Source of the DNA: Isoetes taiwanensis
Taxonomy: Eukaryota > Streptophyta > Lycopodiopsida > Isoetales > Isoetaceae
Assembly: GCA_021234155.1 (NCBI GenBank)
Contig: JAJEKV010000022.1
Span: forward strand, 2,912,728 to 2,976,727
DNA length: 64,000 bases
Direction: 5' to 3'
The position numbers and the translations under genes are program-made. The notes under the pieces were generated by a model, which saw only the letters and a list, made by a program, of their open reading frames with translations, made no database searches and was not told the origin of the DNA. Below are positions 1 to 10,371 of this stretch, piece after piece (positions within the stretch are counted from its first letter, which is position 1; each line of letters starts with the position of its first letter).

Positions 1-21
1 AAGAAAAATATTGTCATAGCA

Positions 22-1040
22 GTGACAAAGGATGGCATCCCTACTTCCTCCCAAGTGTCAGAGAATGCGACACTGATATTTATTGACATCAGAGGGATAA
101 ACAAGGTATGGGATTGCAAGAAATACACAGATCTATTTACAAGGATAGCTACCATGACGGATGCCAAAGTTTATCACTTGGTCATTATCATGCATTTCGG
201 TGAATTTGCCCAATTGCTTGTTGATCGAGGAAGCAAATTCAGCGGTGGTGGCTACCTATCTTTAGGTTCCTATGAAGAAATGGGATGGGAGAGCAAAAGA
301 AGGGTGAAAGAACATCAAGATTACTTTATTAGTCATATGTGTCATTAACAGGGAGTGATGTTAGGTGTAGCACCCTGTGCAAACCGAGTTGGAGCTTCAC
401 CTATATCCACGGCAAGGCTCCTAAGTCAACACCATTGCCTCCAATGCCGCTAACAGGTAATGAGGATGCCGACGAGAAGATAAAAAAGAAATATCAGACT
501 CTTTTTACAGGCAAACCAAGATTCAAATGGGCGGCAATGGAAGGAGATCTTGTATTGAAATGCCAGCTGAAAACCTCCTATGCCTACCATATTGTTGAAC
601 AGCTGGTGCCGACTGATGGTTGTGTTCTGGATTTCTTTTTAATTTTGGGACGGCTTCGTGTTGCTCTTATGCAAGGCAAAAAGAGCGTGGCTTTCGAAAG
701 TTCAGGTAAAGTGTGCGTTTTCTGAGGGCGTTCTTTGAAACGCTTGATAAGATGGCCAATCCAAGTGCCGATGGGTTTGAGGAAGAGCCGAAAAGAGAGA
801 ATGTTGACCACGATCCAGCTCAACCCGACATCGGTATCACCCAAACACGATCTATCAAAGTTGGATTCCATTTTGGAAAACCTCGATGCTAAGTCCTACG
901 AAGAGAGAATGCAAGAAACAAAGCGCTTGCTTGAAGAGACGGAAAAAGGTATAGAAGCCCTGGAGCCCACTTTCCAAAAATTGAATGCACTTAATGAGAA
1001 GCTTGATGGGTACATGCCTTTCTTGACAAAGCGAACATAA
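22..1040 (+). pseudogene. Beta-class DNA methyltransferase-like relic (N4-cytosine/N6-adenine type)
   Basis: Three consecutive frames (22-348, 339-725, 735-1040) read as one decayed gene. The first has LIFIDIRGINKVWD at about 85-115, where amino-methyltransferases carry motif IV (DPPYGxN...WD); the PPY is gone and only flanking residues remain. The second has CVLDFF (621-638) followed after a frame slip by VALMQGKKSVAFE, resembling the AdoMet-binding motif I (LDxFxGxGT ... gr..ig.E). Its continuation SVRFLRAFFETLDK lies in yet another frame from about 710. The order motif IV then motif I is that of beta-class enzymes. The third frame (735-1040) is charged and probably coiled coil, rich in E, K and L. 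The sequence shows at least two frameshifts and loss of the catalytic motif, so this copy should be inactive. Related enzymes are known from bryophytes (DN4MT) and from mobile elements; which of these applies cannot be told here. It lies left of the duplicated block and has no second copy. Confidence 0.5.
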
Positions 1041-2092
1041 GTTTGAATACGTGGGAGTAGAACACATGGAAACAGACCCAAAGCACATGGAAGCGGACCA
1101 ACAAAGACATGGACATTGACCAAGATGAGGTTCTTGGGTCACGGGAGCATCGTGTATTACAAAGAAGAAGCGAAGCTCTATCATCCACATCGAATGCTCT
1201 TTGGCCATGAGCTCTTGCAAAACGAACTTATAGGCGGGAGCGAAGCGATTGGGATGTGAAGAATGGGAGCCCTGATTCACATCAGCAAGATCGCAAACGC
1301 CATGGGTGTTGATTCGAGAGGTCACTGGTTGTTATTGAGATGGGCACAACACAAGCTATGGAATTGGGTAGAGAGCATGTCAATTGCATGGCCAATGAAA
1401 TGGGTGTGATACCTGATCAAGTATCTGAAACACAATCAGAATAATTATCTCCTTCAATCAGTAATTATGTTGTATATTACTTCCTTCAATGAAAACTTTT
1501 GTTTCGAAAACTTTGGTTTTGTCTTTACCCATATCTTTTACCATATGTTTAATGCTAAAAATAATCGCGACCGCGATCCTCTGTAGCAATTACATGGCTT
1601 TAAATACTGAATTTTGTGTGATATCCTTGCTCCTCGGTACCTTCTTTTAACACAATGCTCTCATATGGTTTTAATAAAAGGCACATTCTTTCGTCTTCTT
1701 CTTTCAAAAAACATCGGCGTTTAGCTTCTTTAGAAGTTTTCACACTCCCTCCTACTACGTTATACTCGCGGTGAACCTTTGCATTAGCAGTAAAAACTAT
1801 ATTTCCGAATAAGACTGAAGCATTTGCAGAATTTGTGCAAAAAAACGCCAACTTTTACTCAATTGGTAGTAGTTTTTGCACTATATGGCTACCCGCTAAC
1901 CTATTTCATGCTAAACGAGAATTCCAAATTTCTCTAATTAATGAATTCGTGCTTCATAATGATTGATCTTACCAAGGCATGCCTACATGCATGTCATTGT
2001 ATAATGGTGCTTTGAGAAAGATCCAAAGGCTAAATGTAAACTTGTAAAAAAACCAATCTACGTCTTCACTAAACTGCACAAAGATCACTTAC
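1041..2092. other. No recognisable gene; AT-rich
   Basis: Nothing coding is supported here. The stretch just after the methyltransferase relic (1041-1440) still has charged open fragments rich in H, E and D that could be its decayed tail. From 1440 the DNA is AT-rich. A minus-strand 83-codon frame at 1600-1851 has no recognised similarity and no splice context. Confidence 0.4.
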
Positions 2093-2898
2093 CGCATTTG
2101 TAAGACTGCGGCAAAGCTTGTAAAGGTGAACAAATGATGAACTTATGTGAGGACTGGTAAGATTATCATGTGTTGTAGGTGTTAGATGAAAAACATTTAA
2201 GTTGTGCCCATCTGACGCAGTGACAAGAAGTGTTCCACTGGGCTCAAAGCAGAGAGCAGAAATTGGGCTTGAATGTGCTTTCGGGCGTGCAATCACTTTC
2301 TTATTTACATAGTCACGGACAATCACCGTAAAAGAATTAAGTGTCAACAAAAGTATCAATTGGACTATTTCCAACTGAAACCATAAATTTCTTACGGTCC
2401 CAAAGATATTCGGATTCTACACCATCGAAGGACGTTGAACAATACTTGGACAAAGTTTTGTATCCTAAAGCGCAAGTTGCTTGCTTGACTCCCTTGCATA
2501 GTCAACAAAACCACCGATTGTGTGGAGGCGTGGATAGACTTATGCCGGAGAGGGGCTAAGGTCTTTGGGGGATACACGGCCCATCGATGACATGAGAGGC
2601 TGGTTGGCAAGATAAGCCATCCACACGGGACCCAAAGTTAATGCACCATAGCCATTCACTAGCCCCCGCTTGAGGTGGGATATAATAAGAAACGACACTA
2701 AACGTATTTTGGAGTGTTCTTTGCATCAAAACAAGAATTTGCATCGTATAGCAATACATTAGTTTGCACAGTTACAGGCATGTACATGCTCACATGAATG
2801 AGCAATTATACCTGTGCAGCAAGAGCTACTGCAATGATCCTTGAGCTGCAACGCACAGCGCAGATACCAGTCCGAAATCTCAACTCATGTACATAAGC
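2093..2898 (-). pseudogene. ATG18: ATG18-like autophagy protein, three internal exons (block A)
   Basis: Read right to left. Exon 2812-2898 encodes a segment with AYVHELRFRTGICAVRCSSR. Exon ~2396-2739 covers the strand after the WD blade, a QNTFSVVSYYIPPQ segment. Exon 2093-2326 carries VIVRDYVNKKVIA and SPISALCFEPSGTLLVTAS, then DGHNLNVFHL and HLYKL. This is the PROPPIN core of plant ATG18 f/g/h proteins, which bind phosphoinositides and act in autophagosome formation. Splice signals are visible: donor GTATAA below 2812, donor GTAAG at 2395, donor GTAAGTG at 2092. In this copy the middle exon is frameshifted and the acceptor before the last exon reads CGG rather than CAG (2326/2327); block B has the intact versions. 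I find neither the first nor the C-terminal exons in the window. The frameshifts coincide with CAG/CTG sites, so they may be sequence error rather than decay. Confidence 0.75.
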
Positions 2899-3690
2899 CT
2901 GCCCGATCAGATTGAAGCGCCGATCCCTGCCTTGCCAGTTACCCGGTTGGCTTCAAGAAATGATTCGTCGATTTGTTTACCAGCTGACTGCCAGTTTACA
3001 GTAGATAGGAGGTTTTTAGCAGTCACCAGCATATCCTAGGCATATTCAAGAATATGCCTAGGATATGCCAAAAGCCCACATAAACAAGGGTTTGCCCCCC
3101 TAGGGGCAACCCAAAAAAAGGTCACAATAAATGGTTCATGAAATAATGACACCAAATTGGGATAATTTTTCAACCCAAAATGCCCAATTCTCATATTTAA
3201 ATCATTTGTGAGTCCTAACAAAGAAATGAGATCGTGGACATGTCGAGCATACGTCATTGCGCATATGTGAACTCACAATCTGCACCTGCATCTGAGGATA
3301 GATATAATGGGTGCTAAATGCAATTGTAATTGTTAATTAATATCACAAAAAATAGTTCGTCGCGCAAAACGTATAGTTATATAGTCGTTTTGCTATGGTT
3401 TCTATATGATTATGTTGTTGTATTTGAAAGTTCGTATCTCAGTAGTAATTACAGAGCGTGGATGTATTGTCATTTTATTTTAGTTCATTTGTAATGGTTC
3501 ACATTATGATTTTCCTATGTACGTATCTAATGGAGTATATGGGTTTGTGAATGTTCTTTGCATGCGGCCATCGAGATAGTTTGCCTTAGCGTCCCAATCC
3601 TCCAGAAATTCCGTGTAAGTTCGTCGATTCAAGCTCCAAAGTCGATTGCAAATGCCAAAGAAGAAGAAAAACAAAGTTTATTTTCTGGAT
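2899..3690. other. Intergenic or intronic DNA, no gene seen
   Basis: AT-rich sequence. A short inverted pair built on CATATCCTAGGCATATTC (around 3028-3065) is the only structure I see. No coding region is supported. It is nearly identical in block B (24256-25045). Confidence 0.5.
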
Positions 3691-4075
3691 TTGACACCGG
3701 ACTTGGTTAACAATACATGTACAAAATTAACACCATTAAGTACATTCCCTCAAACCTTATAGTATTTTGCAAACCTCAATATACAGTATACAAAAACTTG
3801 TACAGGCATACCCCACAAACGAGGATCGCTATGTACAGTCTAGATCGAGGAATAAAGGGCAAATATGCCTATCCGACAGCTCTCGATGCCCGGAGTAACC
3901 CCCGTGTGAATATGCACCCAAACCAAAGGGGGTTTTAGGGGGATGTTAATTTAAATGTGTTGTATGCAATGGTTTGTGTTAAATAATGTTGATTGTAGTG
4001 ATGTGTTGCTTGTTAATGTGCTATATATTTATATTAATAAAAAAAATTTGGGCCCTTTGGGCCCTAATAAAGGCC
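3690..4075. mobile_element. MITE-like palindromic element, one arm (block A)
   Basis: The core (about 3710-3840) and right arm (about 3890-4010, containing GTGTGAATATGCA, CCAAACCAAAG and TTAATTTAAATGTGTTG) belong to the same family as 55680-56130, where both arms are present as an inverted repeat around the same core in opposite orientation. Here the left arm is lost. No coding capacity. Ends in GGGCCCTTTGGGCCC-type palindromes near 4050. Confidence 0.5.
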
Positions 4076-4284
4076 TTCGAACACTAAGGATGGCATAACT
4101 TCACGTACCAATTTTACAAACACTTATGCATGTAATAACATTAAAAACACTTGTGCAATCGTTTAAGTTAATGTTAATGGTAGTTGTTGGTTGCTATGTT
4201 AAAAAAAAAATTCGGGCCCTTAGGGAAAACATCTAGTTCCATACAAGCGTACAATTATTGGGAAAAAATGACACATCATAGGGT

Positions 4285-4615
4285 GGAGCATTAAGAGCAA
4301 TGCATGGTGTTTGCCCATTGCATGCAAGAGCAATACACGGTCTTTGCCCATTGCATGTTTCCCATTGCATGCAACAGTAATAGCTTCTCATGTCTGCACA
4401 AACTAGATTATTCGTAGTCTCAATATTGGAACACAAAATTATGTGTATATTGCCCATTGCATGCAAGAGCAATACACAACGTTTGTCCATTGCATGCATT
4501 AAGAGCGATGCATGGTCTTTGCCCCTCATGCAACATTAATAGCTTGTGATGTCTGCACAACCTAGCTTATTTGTAGTCTCAATATTGGAACACAGAATTA
4601 TGTGTATAGAGAAGC
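4285..4615. repeat. Degenerate ~170-bp tandem repeat with GCATGC motifs (block A)
   Basis: Two consecutive units share the order CCCATTGCATGCAAGAGC, TCTGCACAA, TAGTCTCAATATTGGAACAC and ATTATGTGTATA. Within units, GCCCATTGCATG recurs several times, on a palindromic GCATGC core. The same array is in block B at about 25641-25970. No coding function. Confidence 0.6.
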
Positions 4616-4624
4616 AAATGCATA

Positions 4625-5391
4625 CCAAGGATAGCTCAAATATACTACAAAATACACTGTTATAAAATATCTAAAGCTTGAACAGAATCATGTTCCAATC
4701 CCGAAGTCTTGAACGTGCAACAAATACCTACTTACCCTGAAACTGGAGTAGGAAATTTTGAGGTATTGACAGGCCATCTAAAAGCCACGGAACAAGAATT
4801 TACAAGAGAAGTCTTTGGTAGAACCTTGGAAGCCCAAAATCTAGTACGAGCTCTGTTGTAGTAACGCTTTATATGCCACCAAAATTAGACATATCTGAGT
4901 AAGCAAAGCTAATATTATGTTTGCATTTTCTATGTCAACTCTGCCAGCTTTCACAAAGAATGATTTGTAGACCAGAAAAAGGATCTTGGATATTATGCAA
5001 ACGCTACTGGAGACTTACACTTAAGATCGGAGCATAATTTCAAGAAATGATTATATATTTCCTGCATTGCATACCAAGGGCAGCTCAAATATACTCAAAA
5101 GTACACTATTATGAAATGTCTAAGCTTGAGCAGAATCATGTTCCAATCCAAAAGTCTTGAACATGCAACAAAGAACTACTTACCCTGAACTTGGAGTAGG
5201 AAACTTTGAAATATTGACAGGCCATCTAAAGCCACGCAACAAGAATTTATAAGAGAAGTCTTTGGTAGAACCTTGGAAGCCCAAAATCCAGTACGAGCTC
5301 TATTGTAGTCACGATCACCAACATGAGACATATCTGAATAAGCAAAGCTAATATAATTCCATTTGCCATGGCAGCTTCCACAAAAAATGTT
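4625..5391 (-). pseudogene. Internally duplicated exon of an unrecognised gene (block A)
   Basis: A ~430-bp unit occurs twice in tandem (about 4625-5060 and 5065-5391). The right unit holds a plausible minus-strand exon at 5184-5391: acceptor CTGTACAG, an open frame containing FCGSCHGKWNYISFAYS, then MSHVGDRDYNRARTGFWASK, and donor GTAAGTAG. The left unit has the same donor context but a broken frame. I do not recognise the protein. The Cys-x-x-Cys-His start might bind metal, but the exon is too short to assign. Its strand matches the ATG18 exons ~2.3 kb downstream, so it could be an upstream exon of a neighbouring or the same locus; I have no evidence that it is. Confidence 0.4.
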
Positions 5392-5486
5392 CTGTACAGC
5401 AGAAAAAAAACCGTTATATTATGCAAATAAACTGAGAAACCGTGTCCAGTCTACAGGCAAAAGGCACGGGCAAAGACTTTTCAACC

Positions 5487-5573
5487 CAGTGTGGGAATTT
5501 GACACCCCAGAGGGTGTCAAAAGCAAGAAAATATGTCAAAGCGATATTTTTCGTAGAGAAAATGTGTCAAAAG
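5487..5573. mobile_element. Terminal fragment of a CAGTGTGGGA-ended DNA transposon (block A)
   Basis: The sequence begins CAGTGTGGGAATTTGACAC and carries subterminal GTGTCAAA motifs. The mirror image (ending ATCCCACACTG, with GTGTCAATTGACAC inside) closes an element at 53792. So it looks like one terminus of a TIR transposon family, cut off here by the non-LTR tail that follows. Confidence 0.4.
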
Positions 5574-6065
5574 AATAGAATAGAATAGAATAGTTTTTTT
5601 AACATCCACGGAGACCAATAGGTCATGGGACCCATACAATGGGCTAGTATAATCATTACTACTAGGATTAAAAAACCCCTGCCTCGAAAGGTTTTCAAGG
5701 GAAAAACCTTTGCAGTAATGATGATACTAGACAAGCAGAGATAATGACTACTGAGGGCTCAGTAATTGCAGATGTTTATCTAGAACCTCAAGTATGTATA
5801 ATGCCAAGTCATGCACAGATGGTGCTCTGAGAAGTTGTGGAAGCGTGGAATGGAATGCTAAGGTCAAAAAATGATTCCGGACTATCTCAAAACCAGGGCA
5901 ACTCAGAAGAGTATGGCTTTCATCTTCAATAACCTGTAACTGGCAACAGGCACATAGTCTCGCTTCTCGCGGCAATTGCGGCTGCTCCCATCTACCTGCC
6001 TCAATCCGTAGCCTGTGGGACCCCGTGCGAATTGATGCAATAGCTGCAAGCTTGTTCCTGGACAA
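5574..6065 (-). mobile_element. 5'-truncated non-LTR retrotransposon, 3' end with zinc-binding motif (block A)
   Basis: Minus strand. The coding part (5748-6065) contains RTGSHRLRIEAGRW, then a Cys-x-x-Cys ... His ... Cys arrangement (ACCQLQVIEDESHTLLSCPGF). That is the C-terminal zinc motif seen downstream of reverse transcriptase in endonuclease-type LINEs. The 3' UTR holds AAAACCTTTCGAGGCAGGGG and TATTGGTCTCCGTGGATG, and the element ends in a short AATAG microsatellite (TATTC on its own strand) in place of poly(A). The same 3' UTR motifs and the SHT...SC zinc motif recur in the GC-rich LINE at 39140-42385, so the two are one family. Confidence 0.7.
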
Positions 6066-6099
6066 TGAAGAAAAAAATAGAAAAAAGCCCTTAAACTGA

Positions 6100-6710
6100 T
6101 GCTATGGCTATCTCTACAACTGACTCTAAGCTCTGTCGTTTAAACGTCAGAATTAGCGTCAGAATGTAGCATCAGTTTTGCATCAGACATAGAGTCACGA
6201 TTAGAGTCAATCATAGTGTTAGAATTCGAGACAACTTTATCATCAGCATTAGAGTTAACAGTAGAGTCAACCATAGTGTTAGAATTAGAGTCAACCATAG
6301 AGTTAGAATTAGAGACATCTCTGCCATCAGCATTAGAGTCACCCATGGTGTTAGAATTAGAGTCAGCTCGACCATCACAATTAGAGTCAGTATAGAGTCA
6401 CAATTAGAGTCATTCGTAGTGTTAGAACTAGAGTCAACTCTATCATCACAATTAGAGTCAAAATTTAGGTAGCCTTAACATCAGTTTGAGGGTCAAAAGT
6501 AGCGTCAAAATTTAGGCAAACTTAACATCAGTTTGAGGGTCGAAAGCAGCATCAGAATAGAGTATCTGTAGCAGTTAATATGTCACAATTAGAGTCAGAA
6601 TGAGGGTCGAAAGTAGCATCAAAATAGAGTATATGTAGCATTAGATTTAGAATCAGTCAAATATGTCACAATTAGAGTCGATTCTAATGTCAGGATAGAC
6701 GATAGTCTTT
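6100..6710. repeat. Degenerate array of ~15-18 bp units (AGAGTCAGAATTAG type), block A
   Basis: Dozens of imperfect copies of (A/T)TAGAGTCA, GCGTCAGAATTAG and GTGTTAGAATT follow one another. A very similar array (52740-53270) sits directly inside a CACTA-type terminus, so these are probably subterminal repeats of a CACTA transposon family. No CACTA end is visible in this copy. Translation gives low-complexity N/S/D runs, which are not a gene. Confidence 0.6.
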
Positions 6711-7390
6711 GAGTTAGTTATAGCCATGGTTGTAATATACATAGCATACCATACACATACAATACATATTCTAAGTATATAAGTATTCTACATTTTTTTA
6801 AGAAATATATAACATACATATATTAACTAGCAATAAGGCACGCCAGATGCTATAAGAAATAAAGGCGCAAGGAAATTAGGGCAATGGATTGAATTGGATA
6901 CCAAAAGATAATTGAAATCATTTACGCCTTTTTCAAACCATTACAAAGCAGGGCAAAGTGATATAAATTGAATTGAATTTATTGTTCATGATACCATGTT
7001 GTGAACCATTTCAGAGTACAAATAGCATATGTTGTTTGAGTACTTTAAATGATGCCCCTGCATTTAAGGTACCCAGAATTTTCTAGTTTTGGTAATGGCA
7101 TTGAGTCTAATTTGAGGATTTATTCCCTTATTTGGAACAATAATAATAATAATAACTATTCAATTTAGTCTAGGTAAAGTTAGTTTAAAAAGTTAGTAGT
7201 GGGGCATGGGTGACGTTGAAGGCTAGATGAAGGAATGATAGATGAAGGAATGATAAACAAAAAGGATATGAGAGAAGGATAGAATGATGTGGAAGTATCT
7301 TGTTCACTTGACCACTATTGTTAGCATGAACTGTGAAAACTATCTCTCAATTACCGTTGTATGCAATATGAGCTATGTCTATACAAATTC
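6711..7390. other. AT-rich spacer, no gene seen
   Basis: Contains a run of AAT/TAA triplets near 7138-7157 and nothing else that I can support. Essentially identical to block B 28080-28749. Confidence 0.4.
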
Positions 7391-7861
7391 AAGATAAGAA
7401 GACCAATTTTGTCGTAAAGTACTATTTACATGACATAGCAACAAGATAACACAACAAAGCCCAAGTTAAAAATCACATGCTAACAGGCACTGCAATGGCA
7501 CAGCTTTTTCTCTTTCTTACTTTTGTTAAGATAAAACTATTGACATTGTGAATTGATGGTTCATTAATGTTGCAAAAACTTGTGTCATTAACTTCTCTCA
7601 AGACGTCCATAGTAATCAGGTATTAGGTACCATCAAGCGTAACTCATACCTTTCAAAGGGAAAACACAAAATAAAGATGAATACTTAATTAGGCAATCAT
7701 CGTGCTTCCACTCGTGGTGAACAAATTTAGCTTTTGCTGCATACATGTTGCTGAAATAAAATGTCACAAGACTGGACAGCCAAGGACTCTTATCAAACAA
7801 GAACACAAGCTGCTCCTTTACCAGAGGCCTTGAATGCGCTCTTGACAAGATGATTAAGCCA
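7391..7861 (-). pseudogene. Possible exon pair inside a strongly diverged patch (block A)
   Basis: On the minus strand a splice-acceptor-like TTTATTTCAG precedes codons beginning NMYAAKAKFVHHEW. Upstream of it a short open segment reads KASGKGA. The product is not recognised. This interval differs from the equivalent of block B (28750-29220) by many ordinary substitutions and small indels, unlike the near-identical DNA on both sides. Confidence 0.3.
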
Positions 7862-7932
7862 TATTCAGGTTCAATTTTAAGTATTAATGTCTGAGGCCTA
7901 TTTCAGCATGGGCTTCAGACCCTTCTACATAG

Positions 7933-8060
7933 ACATCTTTGGACATCGTGTGGCTTTCTCAGAGCCAGCCAGCTAATAAGAATGAGGTTGTATGCTACAT
8001 CTTTGGACATCGTGTGGCTTTCTCAAAGCCAGCCAGCTAATAAGAATGAGGCTGCATCCA
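7933..8060. repeat. 64-bp tandem duplication (block A)
   Basis: Two adjacent units contain ACATCTTTGGACATCGTGTG, GGCTTTCTC and GCCAGCCAGCTAATAAGAAT, starting at 7933 and 7997. The same pair is in block B at about 29289 and 29353. Confidence 0.85.
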
Positions 8061-8070
8061 AAGATACATG

Positions 8071-8184
8071 CTATGTCTCATGTGGATCCCTCAAAGCCTG
8101 AAGAAGTTTGGCATTGTACTTTTCTGAAAATATACCCCACCGCTTATATGGACCTCTGGCAGAGGTAACAGGGCAAGTTCCAAC
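8071..8184 (-). pseudogene. Terminal exon of an unrecognised protein (block A)
   Basis: After an acceptor (CATAG at 8185) the minus strand reads VGTCPVTSARGPYKRWGIF, then SEKYNAKLLQALRDPHET, and a stop at 8071-8073. The composition and the clean acceptor look like a genuine last exon, but I cannot name the family. A possible upstream mini-exon with SLSAEERERKVIQ lies at about 8477-8524. The block B counterpart (29425-29538) is unchanged in sequence. Confidence 0.4.
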
Positions 8185-8800
8185 CTATGGAAACAATCAT
8201 AACATTACAAACGCTCAACAGCCAAGTCAAGATCTTGAAGGTTAAAGAACTTGGACAAATAGAATATACAATATCTGCATCTTGCATATGCTTTCCCAAA
8301 AAGGATGCCAGGAGACCACCTTGTTTAGTTTGTTTATAAGTCAAGCACTCTAGCAGGACCAAAACCCAAACTCAAAAAATATACTCACTCAATCTTCAGG
8401 CCAAATGAATGACAACACAAGTTGTTAGACGAACTTGGCACGAAGTGTTGCCTGTGTCACCTTGTATGACCTTCCGTTCTCTTTCCTCTGCTGATAAGGA
8501 GCCTCCATACTGCACATACAACCAATGACTCAGTTGACCCAATTTAATTTGCGCAAAGTTTTCAATGAAGTAATCAGCAAGGAGGAAGGAAAAAGACACA
8601 ACAATGAAACCTATGAGCCAAATGACAACTTTCAAAATGCAGAATTCCTCTGTCGAACCATTACAATGTCACTTAGATGAATCATGCAGTTATAAATATT
8701 TGTGCTGGGCATTTACCATAACACTGAAAAACTCTTTCCTTAATACCTCAAACTATCAACGCAAACTGCTACTCCAACCCATATATCCAGCAGAGCACTT

Positions 8801-8923
8801 ACAGGTTATATTAGAGAGGGGCACCTTCAAGAAGCATTCGATCTCTTTGAACAAATGCCTGAACGAGATATCATATCATGGAATGCCATGGTTGCTGGAT
8901 ATACTCAGGCAGGGCAGCTCAAA
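8801..8923 (+). pseudogene. PLS-type pentatricopeptide repeat fragment (block A)
   Basis: A 41-codon frame contains GYIREGHLQEAFDLFEQMP, then ERDIISWNAMVAGYTQAGQL. This is the canonical plant PPR pattern: GYxxxGxxxEAxxLFxxMPxRDxxSWNAMVAGYxQ, that is, the end of one repeat and the start of the next. Such proteins act in organelle RNA editing and processing and run to hundreds of residues. Here there is about one repeat, closed by a stop shortly after, so it is a fragment. It lies on the strand opposite to the flanking gene pieces. The block B copy is at 30149-30271. Confidence 0.8.
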
Positions 8924-9439
8924 TACAAATTGCAGAGATATACATTTTACAGAACCTTAAGTCATCGAAAAATGCCAGTTATGCACAGTTCAAGAACAAT
9001 TTTTTAAAATAGCCCCAAACACTGCAACTATAACTTTCTCCAAGACAATTACAAACAGTGCTGCCACCACAAATCATGTTTTCAGTTGCTCTTACAGCTG
9101 TGCAATCAGGTTCAATACCCAAACAAAAGATAAAATGACAGTAACAAGGGGATGAGCCATTAAGCTGCTATTGGACTGTCACAAGGGGTGAGCCATTATG
9201 ATGCCCTAATCCTTGAAACACAGCCAAAATGCTTCATTTACCACAAAATTGTAAATACAAACATGGCATGTTTCAAATTCCAGTGGCACAAGGAATAGAC
9301 CTGCTTTCAGTGCAGATATAGCAATTTATATATAAACGTCCTATGAGATATTGGCATATGAGAAAGCTATAAACGTCCTTGCATTTCTGTAAAGCTTTTC
9401 TGTCGTAACTACATGCAAAATGTTCCTGCAAAGACGTAC

Positions 9440-9661
9440 CTGAAAGCATGCAGAATGCATGAAATGAGAGCATGGCAGAGCCTTGACAGGTGTATTCGAT
9501 GTAAATAAAAACTCATGGCATATAGGACAATTCGATTCAAGCCCCTTCTCCCAGCACTTGTGATGGACATACAGGCATTACATGTCATGCAATGAAAGAA
9601 ATCAATGTCCAATCCCTTTCCCATCCGACAGAGGTTGCAGAACGGACAGTGGTAGATATCC
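9440..9661 (-). pseudogene. BRUTUS/HRZ-type zinc-finger E3 ligase exon (block A)
   Basis: The exon runs from acceptor GTGCAG to donor GTACGTC. It encodes DIYHCPFCNLCRMGKGL, then DIDFFHCMTCNACM, and in block B further HHKCWEKGLESNCPICHEF and a SHFMH motif. These are the CTCHY-type and RING zinc-finger segments of plant hemerythrin-containing E3 ligases (BTS/HRZ), which turn over iron-deficiency regulators. This copy lacks 4 bases after NACM relative to block B, so it is frameshifted there. Neither the N-terminal hemerythrin domains nor the final zinc ribbon is nearby, so only a fragment of the gene is present or the remaining exons lie outside. Confidence 0.75.
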
Positions 9662-9957
9662 CTGCACAATACCATAAACATCTGAGCAGACAAGAACGCT
9701 ATCATTTGTTGAGCATGGATATGGTAACTAACATTTAGCATGCCGGAAGTAACCAAGCTCAAATGCATAAGAGAAAATGTAAAAGAATGGATACATACCC
9801 GGAATGCTTAGTCTATGGTAAGGAAATTTTTGAACTTTTAGAGCTATTGCAAAAAGATGATGATGTAGGATCAGTAAACCACAACCTTAACCCAAAAAAG
9901 ATGTTCGGAATGACCAAAAAAAAGATGGATGACAAGCGTGGAAGCAACAATCGGTGA

Positions 9958-10371
9958 AAGTTAGGGCTACGTCCCCAACAGGCATAGTTATCAGGGCATG
10001 TGCAAGCACGGCGTCGTCTCCTATCTCCGGTCCAATTTTTAGGACTTTTCTAATTTTCTCAACCATCGATTTAGAAAAGATCACATCCCATGGCACAAAA
10101 CAGTGCCACATCAGTTGTTGATGAGGTGGTGGTGCTACGTGGATAGCCTAGAATTGCAAGGAGGGTTGCACGTTTGGTTAGACTGGCGTGCTAAAAATAA
10201 AAATACATAGAATACTTAATGCAGCAGTTAGTTTATTGAGTTTCGCTGACATGCAAGTATCACACATGATCCAGCAAAATTAAAACACAATTGAAACTTA
10301 AATATTCTTCATAGTTCGCTATTAGATTAAAACAAATACATCAAACCGAATAATTCAATGCAAATTAGTAA
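9958..10371. other. No gene recognised
   Basis: Moderately AT-rich DNA, nearly unchanged between blocks A and B. No motif that I can support. Confidence 0.4.

Noticed and set aside
4285-4615. CRISPR-like or origin-like repeats
   Set aside because: Only two diverged units without regular spacers, in plant DNA; an ordinary tandem duplication.
6140-6346. N/S/D-rich repetitive protein
   Set aside because: It is a translation of the degenerate 15-18 bp DNA array, open by composition rather than selection.
9763-9957. 64-codon Lys-rich plus-strand frame unchanged in both blocks
   Set aside because: Opposite strand to the HRZ exon and overlapping another frame; conservation reflects the block duplication only.
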